Positions 6,830-14,942 of a stretch of 16,276 nucleotides of DNA are shown piece by piece. The position numbers were made by a program, and so were the translations under genes. This DNA is from an uncultured Muribaculaceae bacterium (GTDB taxonomy: Bacteria; Bacteroidota; Bacteroidia; Bacteroidales; Muribaculaceae), in contig CAJTPK010000042.1 in NCBI GenBank assembly GCA_910578075.1, positions 1 to 16,276 of the forward strand, given 5' to 3'. A model generated the notes under the pieces. The model saw only the letters and a program-made list of their open reading frames with translations, was not told the DNA's origin and did not search any database. Every line of letters begins with the position of its first letter. Positions within the stretch are counted from its first letter, which is position 1.

Positions 6830-7882
6830 ATGAAGAAAATATTAGATAAAATATTTAATAGCTCCTCCCAGGTTGCTCAACCGAAAAGCGACGAGAAGAA
6901 CTATAGAAAACGGCAAGTAGGCACACGTGATGATGTCGACAGTTATCTGATTGATGAAAAAGAGCCTGCCCCCACAGCCATTATTTATCAGAGTGAACTT
7001 GACTATCTTTCAAGGTGTATTCTTGATTATCCTGATATTGAGACTGGAGGACAACTTTTCGGTTTTTGGACTAATCAAGGTGTGCCTGTGGTCCTTTATG
7101 TCATAGGGCCGGGGCGACATGCGAATCATCAGCAATCTTTCTTTAATCAAGATTCGGATTATCTTATGACAGTTGGCAATGAGTTGCTTAATCGTTATGG
7201 TCTGTGTCATATAGGAGAGTGGCATTCGCATCATCAGCTTGGGCTTGCCCGTCCAAGCGGTCACGATGCGAGGACTATGCACAATGGGTTAATTCGGATT
7301 CCGCAGCGTAGGCTTTTATTGTGCATTGGAAATTACAGGAATGGCCGAAGCACAATCAATCCATATAATTTTCATGAGAATGATTTACATGGTTACGCTG
7401 ATGCCCTTTGGCAGATAATCGAAATGGACAGTCCTTTCAGAAGTATAGCAGATAGAGAGCTGAACGACATTCTAATTCATCCGATTACTAACTCTCCCAG
7501 ACATGGAGACAATCGCTTATTGCAGATTTCTTCCGTTGAGCATGAATCGCAACCGGAGAAAAAGATAAGGATTCCCGCATCTTATTGGATAGCACAGGAG
7601 GGGAACTTAACGGTTCTGAAGTCTATGTTGCAACTCACACGCAATGTTACTGCAACAAACGATATTGACGCACAAGCAGACGAATCCGGTATTGTCCAGT
7701 TTCATATATGTCAAAAAAATATCGACATACGCTTCTCGCAGAATTTTCCATCCGTGTGTCCGGAAATCTATGTCAAGGGACAAAAGATTCAGCCTGATGC
7801 AATTTGGAATACCCCAACGGACAACAGCGAAATCTACTCGTCTTATGAAATCTGGCTTAGCCAATTATTCATAAATAAATAA
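6830..7882 (+). CDS. JAB/JAMM (MPN+) metalloprotease, ubiquitin-like-system type
   Basis: 350 residues. After a polar N-terminal stretch (1-45), residues about 50-195 form a JAB domain with ETGGQLFGFW (E71), the metal-binding GEWHSHHQLG (H132, H134) and RPSGHD (S143, D146). Eight residues separate H134 and S143, against seven in Rpn11, which I recall as usual for bacterial E1/E2-associated JABs. JAMM enzymes remove ubiquitin-like modifiers by zinc-dependent isopeptide cleavage or mature their C-termini. Residues about 245-350 form a second domain with a segment around DIRFSQNFPSVCPEIYVKG, which faintly recalls the Pro-rich strand region of UBC/RWD folds; this is tentative. It is the first gene of the operon, 19 bases before the E2-like gene. 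The ATG follows an A-rich AACCAAAAT. Confidence 0.87.
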   Translation: MKKILDKIFNSSSQVAQPKSDEKNYRKRQVGTRDDVDSYLIDEKEPAPTAIIYQSELDYLSRCILDYPDIETGGQLFGFWTNQGVPVVLYVIGPGRHANHQQSFFNQDSDYLMTVGNELLNRYGLCHIGEWHSHHQLGLARPSGHDARTMHNGLIRIPQRRLLLCIGNYRNGRSTINPYNFHENDLHGYADALWQIIEMDSPFRSIADRELNDILIHPITNSPRHGDNRLLQISSVEHESQPEKKIRIPASYWIAQEGNLTVLKSMLQLTRNVTATNDIDAQADESGIVQFHICQKNIDIRFSQNFPSVCPEIYVKGQKIQPDAIWNTPTDNSEIYSSYEIWLSQLFINK

Positions 7883-7901
7883 CTTAACAACAAGCATAAA
7901 A

Positions 7902-8327
7902 ATGACGCAAGAACGATTTCAGTTGGAGGATGCCGTTTTGGCTCATTATCTCCCGCGTAATATGTTTCGCTTTCGCGATATGAACACCAGTTCGCCGTAT
8001 TTACAAGCGGGTGTTGTGACAAACGACGGAAAATGTTTCGTCCTCAATATACGGCTTTCCGGATTTCCCACGTCAAAGCCGAAAGTTTATGTAGAAGAAA
8101 TGCTCCGCACAAAATCAGGTGCGCTTATGGATAGCGCAAGCGCACCAAACCATACTCTCACCGCATGGAACGGCTGGACACAACTTTGCCACTACAACGA
8201 TGCTTCATGGACCAATGATGTATCGTTGTGGAAGGTTTACCTGAAATGTCGCCTTTGGCTTGAAATGTATCAAGCTCATATGCGCACGGGTAAAAACATG
8301 GACTATTACCTCAATCATCAGCATTAA
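7902..8327 (+). CDS. E2-like (UBC-fold) conjugating protein
   Basis: 141 residues with the pattern of bacterial E2-like proteins: a beta-meander (AGVVTNDGKCFVLNIRL), then FPTSKPKVYV like the FP-xxYP-xxPP strand of E2 enzymes, then PNHTL (H84), then GWTQLCHY with the candidate thioester Cys (C96), then ASW (W103) and a C-terminal amphipathic helix (SLWKVYLKCRLWLEMYQAH). This order of His, Cys, Trp and helix is that of UBC folds, in which the Cys receives the modifier from E1. Other cysteines (C45, C116) are less well placed. Between the JAB and E1 genes it completes a deconjugase-E2-E1 set. The fold call is from motif order by eye; activity is inferred. Confidence 0.78.
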   Translation: MTQERFQLEDAVLAHYLPRNMFRFRDMNTSSPYLQAGVVTNDGKCFVLNIRLSGFPTSKPKVYVEEMLRTKSGALMDSASAPNHTLTAWNGWTQLCHYNDASWTNDVSLWKVYLKCRLWLEMYQAHMRTGKNMDYYLNHQH

Positions 8328-8357
8328 AAATCATTAACCAATCAATATCAGAATATC

Positions 8358-8549
8358 ATGGGATTCGAAAATTTCAATCTTGATGAAGTAGCAGAAAATG
8401 CGCACAAGCGTAGTACTCGTGACGGTTCCGCCGGTGACCTTTATTTAGACTCAGTAGATGGTAAAATCAAGGTCAGAAAACCCGGACAGGCACTCCCGAA
8501 GTCGGCGGTTGTCTCCAACCAAATGACAGATGAAGGCTTTGCATCATGA
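8358..8549 (+). CDS. 63-residue protein of unknown family; candidate modifier or target
   Basis: I do not recognise a family. It starts MGFENFNLDEVAENAHKRST, has a short strand-like centre (GDLYLDSVDGKIKVRKPG) and a polar tail ending MTDEGFAS. It is too short and polar to be read as a beta-grasp ubiquitin by eye, and lacks a GG terminus. However, a Gly (G60) followed by three residues would fit a precursor trimmed by a peptidase. It lies 30 bases after the E2-like gene and overlaps the E1 start by four bases (ATGA), so it is translationally coupled to the E1, the position often taken by the modifier in bacterial ubiquitin-like operons. It could instead be an adaptor. Confidence 0.7.
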   Translation: MGFENFNLDEVAENAHKRSTRDGSAGDLYLDSVDGKIKVRKPGQALPKSAVVSNQMTDEGFAS

Positions 8550-9817
8550 GCGATCCTATTTACTACATAGATGGAGAAGAACTCTCCAAATTCTGTTCAG
8601 ACAGCAATATTAAAAATGCTACTGGATACGCTTACGAATGGGAAGGAGAAGGAGTAATTCATCTCCGCTTTGCCCCACTTCATCATTCCATCGGTCGTGT
8701 TCATGACGTGCTCTTCACCAAAGACAAAAACATACCTTCATCTTCTTCGTCAGACAGAATTACAGTTTTAGTTCTTGATAACGAAAATGTTGAGGTCTAT
8801 TATAACAATAAGGCCGCTGTTAAGTCGGAGATAATTCCAGCAAAGGAAAGCCTTTATTCACGAAACAAGGGTATTCTTGAACTGAATATCCTTGAGGGGA
8901 AGCGTGTCATGATAGTTGGGCTTGGCAGTTTCGGTTCGCAGATCGCGATCGAACTTGCAAAGGCCGGTGTAGGACACTTTGCGCTCATGGATTTTGATCG
9001 CGTGGAGCTCCATAATCTCGCCCGTCACACTTCAACTATCAACGATTTAGGCCGACTGAAAACAGATGTCATAAGTGATGCCATTAAAGGCAAAAATCCT
9101 TATGCCGAGGTTGATAAGTTCCCTATAAACATTATTGATAATCCCGAGCTGTTGCACGAACAATGCGCGTTGGCCGACATCGTGATTTGTGCCACGGATA
9201 ACAATCGCTCAAGATTCGCACTCAGCGAACAGTTGGTCGCACTTGGCAAAACCGGGATATTCGGACGTGCCATAACCCGCGCGGAGGGTGGTGATGTGTT
9301 CATCTACCGTCCAGGAGGTCCATGTTACTGTTGCCTTATCGGCAACGGATGGTATGAAGCGGCCAGAGAGGAGATCACAAACGAGCAATCAGCTCGCCGT
9401 GACGGGCGTATCGCTGCTTACGTTTCAGCCCAAGATGCTGATGCTATGGTTCAGGTCGGGTTAAGTGCCGACATTGAGCCTATGTGCAACATGATGGTGA
9501 AACTTGCTTTGGTAGAATTGTCTCGCGGGGCAGAATCCGGCATAAAGTCACTCGAAAAAGAGTTTGTTGATCCTTATTATATCTGGGTCAATCGTCGGGA
9601 ACGCAAATATGGCAATTGGGGCTGTTTTGCCAATCCGGGTCAAATGCCTACGATAATGCGGTGGTACGGTGTGGAATTGGAACGTGATGAAGGTTGCGCA
9701 CTATGCGGCTCGGAGGTTCGGCTCGACTTAGGCGAAGACTTCGCAAACGAATACGGAGAACAAGCCACTGTCATTAACACCGATACCTCCTTTAATCTTG
9801 ATGATTTTTCATCGTAA
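8546..9817 (+). CDS. E1-like ThiF/MoeB-family adenylating enzyme
   Basis: 423 residues. An N-terminal domain of about 115 residues (unrecognised, with a Ser run at 65-69) precedes a ThiF-type Rossmann domain with the nucleotide loop GLGSFG (125-130), MDFDRVELHNLARH (D149, D151, N157, R160), K172 and ATDNNRSR (D218). These are the residues used by E1 enzymes to bind ATP and adenylate a modifier C-terminus. CYCC (260-263) and CALC (384-387) probably form the structural zinc site seen in MoeB/ThiF/E1 proteins. C314 (EPMCNMM) and C360 (NWGCFAN) are candidates for a transfer Cys. The ATG overlaps the stop of the 63-residue gene by four bases, and the AAA+ gene follows after 13 bases. Assignment to the E1 superfamily is firm; the true modifier is unknown. 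Confidence 0.9.
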   Translation: MSDPIYYIDGEELSKFCSDSNIKNATGYAYEWEGEGVIHLRFAPLHHSIGRVHDVLFTKDKNIPSSSSSDRITVLVLDNENVEVYYNNKAAVKSEIIPAKESLYSRNKGILELNILEGKRVMIVGLGSFGSQIAIELAKAGVGHFALMDFDRVELHNLARHTSTINDLGRLKTDVISDAIKGKNPYAEVDKFPINIIDNPELLHEQCALADIVICATDNNRSRFALSEQLVALGKTGIFGRAITRAEGGDVFIYRPGGPCYCCLIGNGWYEAAREEITNEQSARRDGRIAAYVSAQDADAMVQVGLSADIEPMCNMMVKLALVELSRGAESGIKSLEKEFVDPYYIWVNRRERKYGNWGCFANPGQMPTIMRWYGVELERDEGCALCGSEVRLDLGEDFANEYGEQATVINTDTSFNLDDFSS

Positions 9818-9830
9818 TCAGAGCTAAATA

Positions 9831-12800
9831 ATGGACTTCAGTCAGTTTAGAAATCGAGACATAACAAGAATTATTGAAGACGCTGCTACTATTTCTCGCG
9901 ACATAGGCCTGCGAGAGATAGAGCCCGTCGCAATGCTTGTGGCGTTAAATCAACATTACACTGACGAATTAGCCCGCTATTTCAATCTTTGCGGTATTGA
10001 ATGCAATGAGTTTTACTCAGAGGTTTTCAATACAATTGACTTGTATCCTCATAGTAATCAGCAGCAACGGGCATTGAAATTATCAACGGCTACCGTCAAT
10101 GCACTTTACATAGCATTGGAAATCGAGCGGAATGTCGGAGAAATGTCATTTCCCAACAGTGCAATTGTTACGGGATTGTTAATGGCTCCCGGTCCACTAA
10201 AGCAATTAGCTGACCGGTCCGGTATTTCCTCATCAATGATGCAGGAAATAGTCACCACCTCCCCGGAAAGTGTATACTATGACAGTGTGAATGAAAGGTT
10301 TGTTACCGGTGACAGGCGTAATGACTTATCTCAATCACACGTTGTGACTGAAGCATATCCCGATGGCCCACTCAATGGCGGATTAGAGTCAGAATCATAC
10401 AATATCGCAAATCCCGTAGGGCTGATTGACGAAAAAAACCAAATTGACGAATTTATATTGGCATCCCTAAAAATGCGTGATCGTGGAGTGAACGCAAAGC
10501 TGGAATGCGACATGATGTTAATCGGACCTACTGGCACAGGCAAGAGCTATCTTGCTGAACATTTCACTCATAAATTGCACGATGCAGGATTGATTAACCG
10601 TCGGGAGCCTGTGGTAATTGATGCTGTTAATTGGAACGTTGTTGAGGAAAAGCTCGGCGAGACTCTTGAAAATATAGCCGATGGTGTGCTCATTGTTGAC
10701 AATGCTCAAAAACTTGTCAGTGAAAATGATGCAAACAACATCGGCTCGCTCGACTCTTTATTCTCGGCGATGTCGTTCATGGACAGACGCCCTATTGTGA
10801 TACTCGTAGGTCTACCGGGAGGTATGGATGAATTTATTTCAAAGAATCCTTCTGTAGCTAGCAAGTTTGAATATATCTTCCATCTAAAGGAATATTCAGC
10901 AGAAGAGCTCGCAAAGATATGTGAAGCCACGCTCATGCAGAAATTCAATGAAAATCTCGATGAGCCTTGCAGATTACGACTGACAAATATATTCAAGCAT
11001 CTGTTACGGAACAAACCTTCAAATTGGGCCGGAGCGCACTCGGCAGTCAGAAAAGCCGACAACATATTCATGGCTTTCAATATGCATGGGAATCAACGCA
11101 TAAGCCTTGAAGACATCGCTGGAGTAGAAGAACGCGACGTAACAATCGAGGAGGTGCTCGCAAAGCTTGATAATTTTGTCGGAGTGGATAATATCAGGGA
11201 AGAGTTACGCCAGATGACATCAGAAATCGAGTGTGACCGGGAGCGTTTCGGCGGACAGCCCTCCATCAGGTCTCATTTCGTCTTTACCGGTAATCCCGGG
11301 ACGGGGAAAACCACTGTAGCACGTATCTTTGCTGATGCCCTGAAAGCTTTGAAAGTGCTCCCATCGGGTCATTTAATAGAGGCCGATAGGTCAAAGTTAG
11401 TTTCCGGTTACGTTGGTCAAACTGCAATTCAGACAAACGAACTTATAGATCAGGCCTTGGGCGGTGTATTGTTTATTGACGAAGCATACACCCTTGTTTC
11501 TGACATCAACTCCGGCTCAGGCTTCGGCAAAGAAGCGGTTGACACCTTGTTAAAACGCCTTGAGGATGACCGGGGTAAATTTGTGTGCATAGTGGCTGGA
11601 TACACCAAGGAGATGCACGATTTCCTTCAGTCAAACCCCGGGATGCAGTCACGTTTCAACAAAGTAATAGAGTTTAATGACTACACAGGTCCCGAACTCG
11701 CTGAGATTTTCCGGCGAATTGTGGCAAATAACAGATTCGCACTCTCAGATGATGCCGCCGGGAATATTGAAAACTTTTTCAAGGGATTGTATGCCGGCCG
11801 CTCACGCAACTTCGGGAATGCGCGCGAGGTAAGAAATATATTCGATGAAGCCAAGAAACGTCAGAGTCGTAGGCTGGCAACGATGAGAAATCAAGGGAAT
11901 TATTCTCCTGATATGGCATTTACCCTCACGCGCGAGGATATTGAAGGAGAAGAATCTCTGAGGCCGATGACAATTGAGGACGTGATGTCAGAAATGGACC
12001 GCGACTTCATAGGCATGGAGAGCGTGAAGGCTGCAGTCCGGAATCTGGCCACAACCATATCAGCCAATATGCGCAGGAGTATGGCCGGAGTAGGTGACAA
12101 TAATAAATTGGGAGTCCATATGTTGCTGACCGGAAACCCCGGCACTGGTAAAACCACGGTGGCCCGCACACTTGGCAAGGTGTTTAGAACTATTAAGCTG
12201 TTGCCCACTGACAAGGTGATTGAGGCCGACAAGAATGCCATGGTGGGACAATATGTGGGATCTACACCTCAAAAAGTCAATGACCTTGTTGACAGGGCTA
12301 TGGGGGGCATATTGTTTATTGACGAGGCTTACACACTGTCTGAAGACTCTTCTTCCAGCAATAGTTTCGGGAAAGAGGCCATAGAGACTCTAATGAAACG
12401 AATGGAAGATGACCGTGGCAAATTTGTATGCATCATGGCCGGTTACCGAGATCTGATGGAGGAATTCGTGCGTGTGAATCCCGGAATCGACTCGCGAATC
12501 AGTCATCGTATCCACATAGAGGACTATTCCGCCGATGAACTGACAAAGATTTACCTTCGAATGGCAGAGACTCAACAGATGAGTATGGAAGTTGATGCCG
12601 TCGAAACATTGAAACGTGCCATAGTCAATATGGTGACAGTCAAGACAAAAGATTTTGGCAACGCTCGCGATGTGAGAAAGCTTCTTGATAAAACCCTTGA
12701 GCGACAGTCCGTTCGCATTCAGGCTCTTCCTGATTCTATTTCACCTTGCGAACTATCCTTAATTAAGGCCGAAGATATTCCTGTCGAAGTCCATCAGGAG

Positions 12801-13631
12801 ATAGACGAACGACAGTGCATTCTGAAACTTGACGCCTTAGTGGGATTGAACGGAGTCAAACGAGAAATTCGGAATATCGCACAATATTTGAAACTCGAAA
12901 AAATGCGAGCTGAAGCTCTGGGCAAGCGTTTTGTCGGACTTCGTGACCACTACCTCTTTCTCGGTAATCCCGGAACAGGTAAAACCACTGTGGCACGCAT
13001 CTTAGGTGAAATATTCTTGTCATTGGGAATCTCGAAGAATACACGGTTCATTGAGACCGATCGCGCGGGACTTGTCGCAGGTTATGTAGGACAGACAGCA
13101 TCTCAGACCAATCGAGTGATAGACAGTGCTATGGGTGGTATATTATTTATTGATGAAGCATATACTCTCTCACAAGGATTCAACGACAGTTTCGGTCAGG
13201 AGGCTATTGACACCCTTCTGAAAAGAATGGAAGATGATCGTGGAAAATTCGTTTGTATTGCAGCCGGATATTCGCACGAAATGCAACAGTTCATTACTTC
13301 CAATTCAGGGCTTCAGAGCCGCTTCAACAAGGTGATTCACTTTGAGGACTATAGCGAAGAAGAGCTGGTAGAGATTTTCAAAAGAAAAATTCTGTCGGAC
13401 GGTCTCACTATTGCAGCTAATGCTGAGTACGAAATGAAAAATATGGTAAGCACCATATTCGGGAGACGCAATGCCAACTTTGGCAATGCACGAGAAATTA
13501 ACAACCTGTTTCAAAGAGTTAAGGAACAACAAAGCAATCGGCTCTATCAACTCATGGCAAATGGTATTACCCCATCAAATAACGATTTGCTTACACTAGA
13601 ACAGACCGATTTTTTATGTGACAAACTATAA
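9831..13631 (+). CDS. Giant AAA+ ATPase: Clp-N-like domain, one degenerate and three CbxX/CfxQ-type AAA+ domains
   Basis: 1266 residues. Residues 1-140 form two helical repeats like the Clp N-terminal domain (IEPVAMLVALNQHYTDELAR, then ALKLSTATVNALYIALEIER). AAA-1 (about 195-430) has Walker A GPTGTGKS (232-239), but its Walker B is LIVDNA (D290, N291), so the catalytic Glu is replaced and it probably binds ATP without efficient hydrolysis. Three further domains repeat about every 280 residues, each with GNPGTGKT (487, 768, 1045) and LFIDEAYTL (from 547, 828, 1105) and an SR dipeptide (R608, R889, R1164) that may act in ATP sensing; these are CbxX/CfxQ (Spo VK/EccA/CbbX) type. Such enzymes remodel or unfold proteins as hexamers. 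Lying 13 bases after the E1, it may extract or unfold modified substrates; this is inference. Confidence 0.9.
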   Translation: MDFSQFRNRDITRIIEDAATISRDIGLREIEPVAMLVALNQHYTDELARYFNLCGIECNEFYSEVFNTIDLYPHSNQQQRALKLSTATVNALYIALEIERNVGEMSFPNSAIVTGLLMAPGPLKQLADRSGISSSMMQEIVTTSPESVYYDSVNERFVTGDRRNDLSQSHVVTEAYPDGPLNGGLESESYNIANPVGLIDEKNQIDEFILASLKMRDRGVNAKLECDMMLIGPTGTGKSYLAEHFTHKLHDAGLINRREPVVIDAVNWNVVEEKLGETLENIADGVLIVDNAQKLVSENDANNIGSLDSLFSAMSFMDRRPIVILVGLPGGMDEFISKNPSVASKFEYIFHLKEYSAEELAKICEATLMQKFNENLDEPCRLRLTNIFKHLLRNKPSNWAGAHSAVRKADNIFMAFNMHGNQRISLEDIAGVEERDVTIEEVLAKLDNFVGVDNIREELRQMTSEIECDRERFGGQPSIRSHFVFTGNPGTGKTTVARIFADALKALKVLPSGHLIEADRSKLVSGYVGQTAIQTNELIDQALGGVLFIDEAYTLVSDINSGSGFGKEAVDTLLKRLEDDRGKFVCIVAGYTKEMHDFLQSNPGMQSRFNKVIEFNDYTGPELAEIFRRIVANNRFALSDDAAGNIENFFKGLYAGRSRNFGNAREVRNIFDEAKKRQSRRLATMRNQGNYSPDMAFTLTREDIEGEESLRPMTIEDVMSEMDRDFIGMESVKAAVRNLATTISANMRRSMAGVGDNNKLGVHMLLTGNPGTGKTTVARTLGKVFRTIKLLPTDKVIEADKNAMVGQYVGSTPQKVNDLVDRAMGGILFIDEAYTLSEDSSSSNSFGKEAIETLMKRMEDDRGKFVCIMAGYRDLMEEFVRVNPGIDSRISHRIHIEDYSADELTKIYLRMAETQQMSMEVDAVETLKRAIVNMVTVKTKDFGNARDVRKLLDKTLERQSVRIQALPDSISPCELSLIKAEDIPVEVHQEIDERQCILKLDALVGLNGVKREIRNIAQYLKLEKMRAEALGKRFVGLRDHYLFLGNPGTGKTTVARILGEIFLSLGISKNTRFIETDRAGLVAGYVGQTASQTNRVIDSAMGGILFIDEAYTLSQGFNDSFGQEAIDTLLKRMEDDRGKFVCIAAGYSHEMQQFITSNSGLQSRFNKVIHFEDYSEEELVEIFKRKILSDGLTIAANAEYEMKNMVSTIFGRRNANFGNAREINNLFQRVKEQQSNRLYQLMANGITPSNNDLLTLEQTDFLCDKL

Positions 13632-13641
13632 CAATAGCACT

Positions 13642-14364
13642 ATGGGATTACCAGCAGGATTTGACCCGGTAAAAGGAACATTCAGCGGCGTTTCAGCACC
13701 TAAGATACAATCCAATTACAATACAATTTCTTCCGGTTCATATGCCGGGAGCTATTACACATACAGCAGTAGAAATTACAACCTATGGGATAGATTTAAC
13801 GATGCAATAAAGTCTGTCGGCAACTGGATTGATGATATTATTGAGCCGGTGAGTGGATGGATTACCATTTTAGGCATAATCATAGGTGCCATAGGTTTAA
13901 TTTGTTGGATTTTCGATGACTCTAACATACTCTATATTATTCTACGTTTTATTGGAGCATGTTTTATTGGTGGAATAATGTTCTATGTCGTTGCAATAAA
14001 TGCATTCATAATTTCACTAATATTGAAAGTAGTAAGATTCGTATTTTGGAACGCATGGACCTTCCTAATTGCATTGATGCTCGGAATTGGAGTCTGGACA
14101 TATTCAGCCTACAGCTCGCCCTTTTATGCTTATTCTCCGACGCAGCAGCAAACTGAGGTTTATACTCCAACATACGACAAATACCGTTGTGCAGCAGCGG
14201 TCTTGAATGTACGTATCCATCCGAATAAAACCAGTCGTGTTCTCGGTACTCTCCGTAAAGGGCAGGAGGTTGAAGTGATTGATAAAGAAAACGGTTTCGC
14301 CGCTATTGAATACAATGGACAACGAGGATATGCAAGTCTTAAATATTTAACTAAAATAAACTGA
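13642..14364 (+). CDS. Membrane protein with C-terminal bacterial SH3 domain
   Basis: 240 residues from the ATG at 13642. A GTG at 13618 would add eight residues and overlap the AAA+ gene, so the ATG 10 bases after that stop is preferred. A Ser/Tyr/Gly-rich N-terminus (1-45) is followed by an amphipathic stretch (LWDRFNDAIKSVGNWIDDII). Next come several hydrophobic segments (ITILGIIIGAIGLICWIF; ILYIILRFIGACFIGGIMFY running into VVAINAFIISLILKVV; WTFLIALMLGIGVWTYSAY). A final SH3-type domain of about 60 residues contains VLNVRIHPNKTSRVLGTLRKG and ends GYASLKYLTKIN. Such SH3 domains usually bind cell-wall peptides or other proteins. It may anchor the AAA+ complex at the membrane or sense the wall; neither is shown by the sequence. 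Confidence 0.8.
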   Translation: MGLPAGFDPVKGTFSGVSAPKIQSNYNTISSGSYAGSYYTYSSRNYNLWDRFNDAIKSVGNWIDDIIEPVSGWITILGIIIGAIGLICWIFDDSNILYIILRFIGACFIGGIMFYVVAINAFIISLILKVVRFVFWNAWTFLIALMLGIGVWTYSAYSSPFYAYSPTQQQTEVYTPTYDKYRCAAAVLNVRIHPNKTSRVLGTLRKGQEVEVIDKENGFAAIEYNGQRGYASLKYLTKIN

Positions 14365-14369
14365 AAATC

Positions 14370-14648
14370 ATGGGATTCTTTTCAAAACTTTTCTCGGTTA
14401 CCTCCTGTCGCAATTGCGGAAGCACAGATTTACAATGTGTCAATCAGCTATATGGTTCAAACTGTAAGCTGATGGCTTGTCGTAAATGTAATAAAGTCTA
14501 TGTTTATGGACAAGCACCTCTTTGCGCTAATTGTGGTAAACCTATGCGAGGAACTGCATATCATAGCGGCGGTGCTGTAGTACCAAAGTGCACATCTTGT
14601 GGTCATGTATTTGACTGTGATGAACGTGGATGGGTAAATATTGATTAA
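14370..14648 (+). CDS. Small multi-zinc-ribbon protein
   Basis: 92 residues with four CxxC knuckles: CRNC (13-16), CRKC (37-40), CANC (52-55) and CTSC (74-77), plus single Cys at 23, 32 and 83. This predicts at least two zinc ribbons (13/16 with 37/40, and 52/55 with 74/77), separated by short strands such as KVYVYG. Zinc ribbons of this kind bind nucleic acid or act as protein adaptors; no catalytic domain is present. It starts 5 bases after the SH3 membrane protein stop, so it is clearly in the same transcript. A shared MGFF/MGFE-like N-terminus with the 63-residue protein is noted but may be chance. Confidence 0.75.
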   Translation: MGFFSKLFSVTSCRNCGSTDLQCVNQLYGSNCKLMACRKCNKVYVYGQAPLCANCGKPMRGTAYHSGGAVVPKCTSCGHVFDCDERGWVNID

Positions 14649-14673
14649 CCAGATGTATTAAGTTAGCAATAAT

Positions 14674-14838
14674 ATGGCAAAAGACGGAGACATCATTGAT
14701 GTAATGTTCGGATGGATAATCAGTCTGTTCGGATGGATTCTCGGAGGAATTGTCAAACTAATTATGGCTATCATCGGTAGCTTGTTCAAAGGCATCGTTG
14801 GGCTATTCAAGAAGAGCGAAACTCCGATTCAGGATTAA
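14674..14838 (+). CDS. 54-residue amphipathic hydrophobic peptide
   Basis: The ORF starts with ATG at 14674 and ends with TAA at 14836-14838. After MAKDGDIIDV it is a continuous series of FGWI/LFGWILGG/IVKLIMAIIGSLFKG/IVGLFKK units, rich in Gly, Ile, Leu, Phe and Trp, with Lys spaced to give an amphipathic helix, then a polar tail SETPIQD. Regular Gly/aromatic spacing suggests a membrane-inserting helical hairpin. Possible roles are a small membrane subunit of the upstream system, a leaderless-bacteriocin-like or pore-forming peptide, or a toxin of a toxin-antitoxin pair; the sequence does not decide. It is 25 bases after the zinc-ribbon gene and in the same direction. Confidence 0.65.
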   Translation: MAKDGDIIDVMFGWIISLFGWILGGIVKLIMAIIGSLFKGIVGLFKKSETPIQD

Positions 14839-14942
14839 ACTTCATCAAGGCGTATGCAAAAAAGCCTCAATAGAGTATGCATGGAGTAACCGACCGTCCA
14901 ACAACCGGGTAGGAGTAACCTCTCTTTTTAATGTTTACAACT
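14839..14942 (+). promoter_or_regulatory. Leader region of the peptide/radical SAM cassette with direct repeats
   Basis: The largest gap in this block (104 bases). It contains two copies of GGAGTAACC (14883-14891 and 14912-14920) 29 bases apart, two copies of GTATGCA (14852-14858 and 14876-14882), and a CTCTCTTTTT tract at 14920-14929 just before the precursor ATG. No TAnnTTTG promoter was found. The repeats could be operator sites or part of a structured leader. Confidence 0.35.

Noticed and set aside
13618..13641. GTG start for the SH3 membrane protein
   Set aside because: It would overlap the AAA+ gene by 14 bases; the ATG at 13642 follows the stop by 10 bases and is the more ordinary start.
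14853..14888. 11-codon ORF as a leader peptide upstream of the precursor
   Set aside because: Too short and without codon runs or pairing structures that would indicate translational attenuation.
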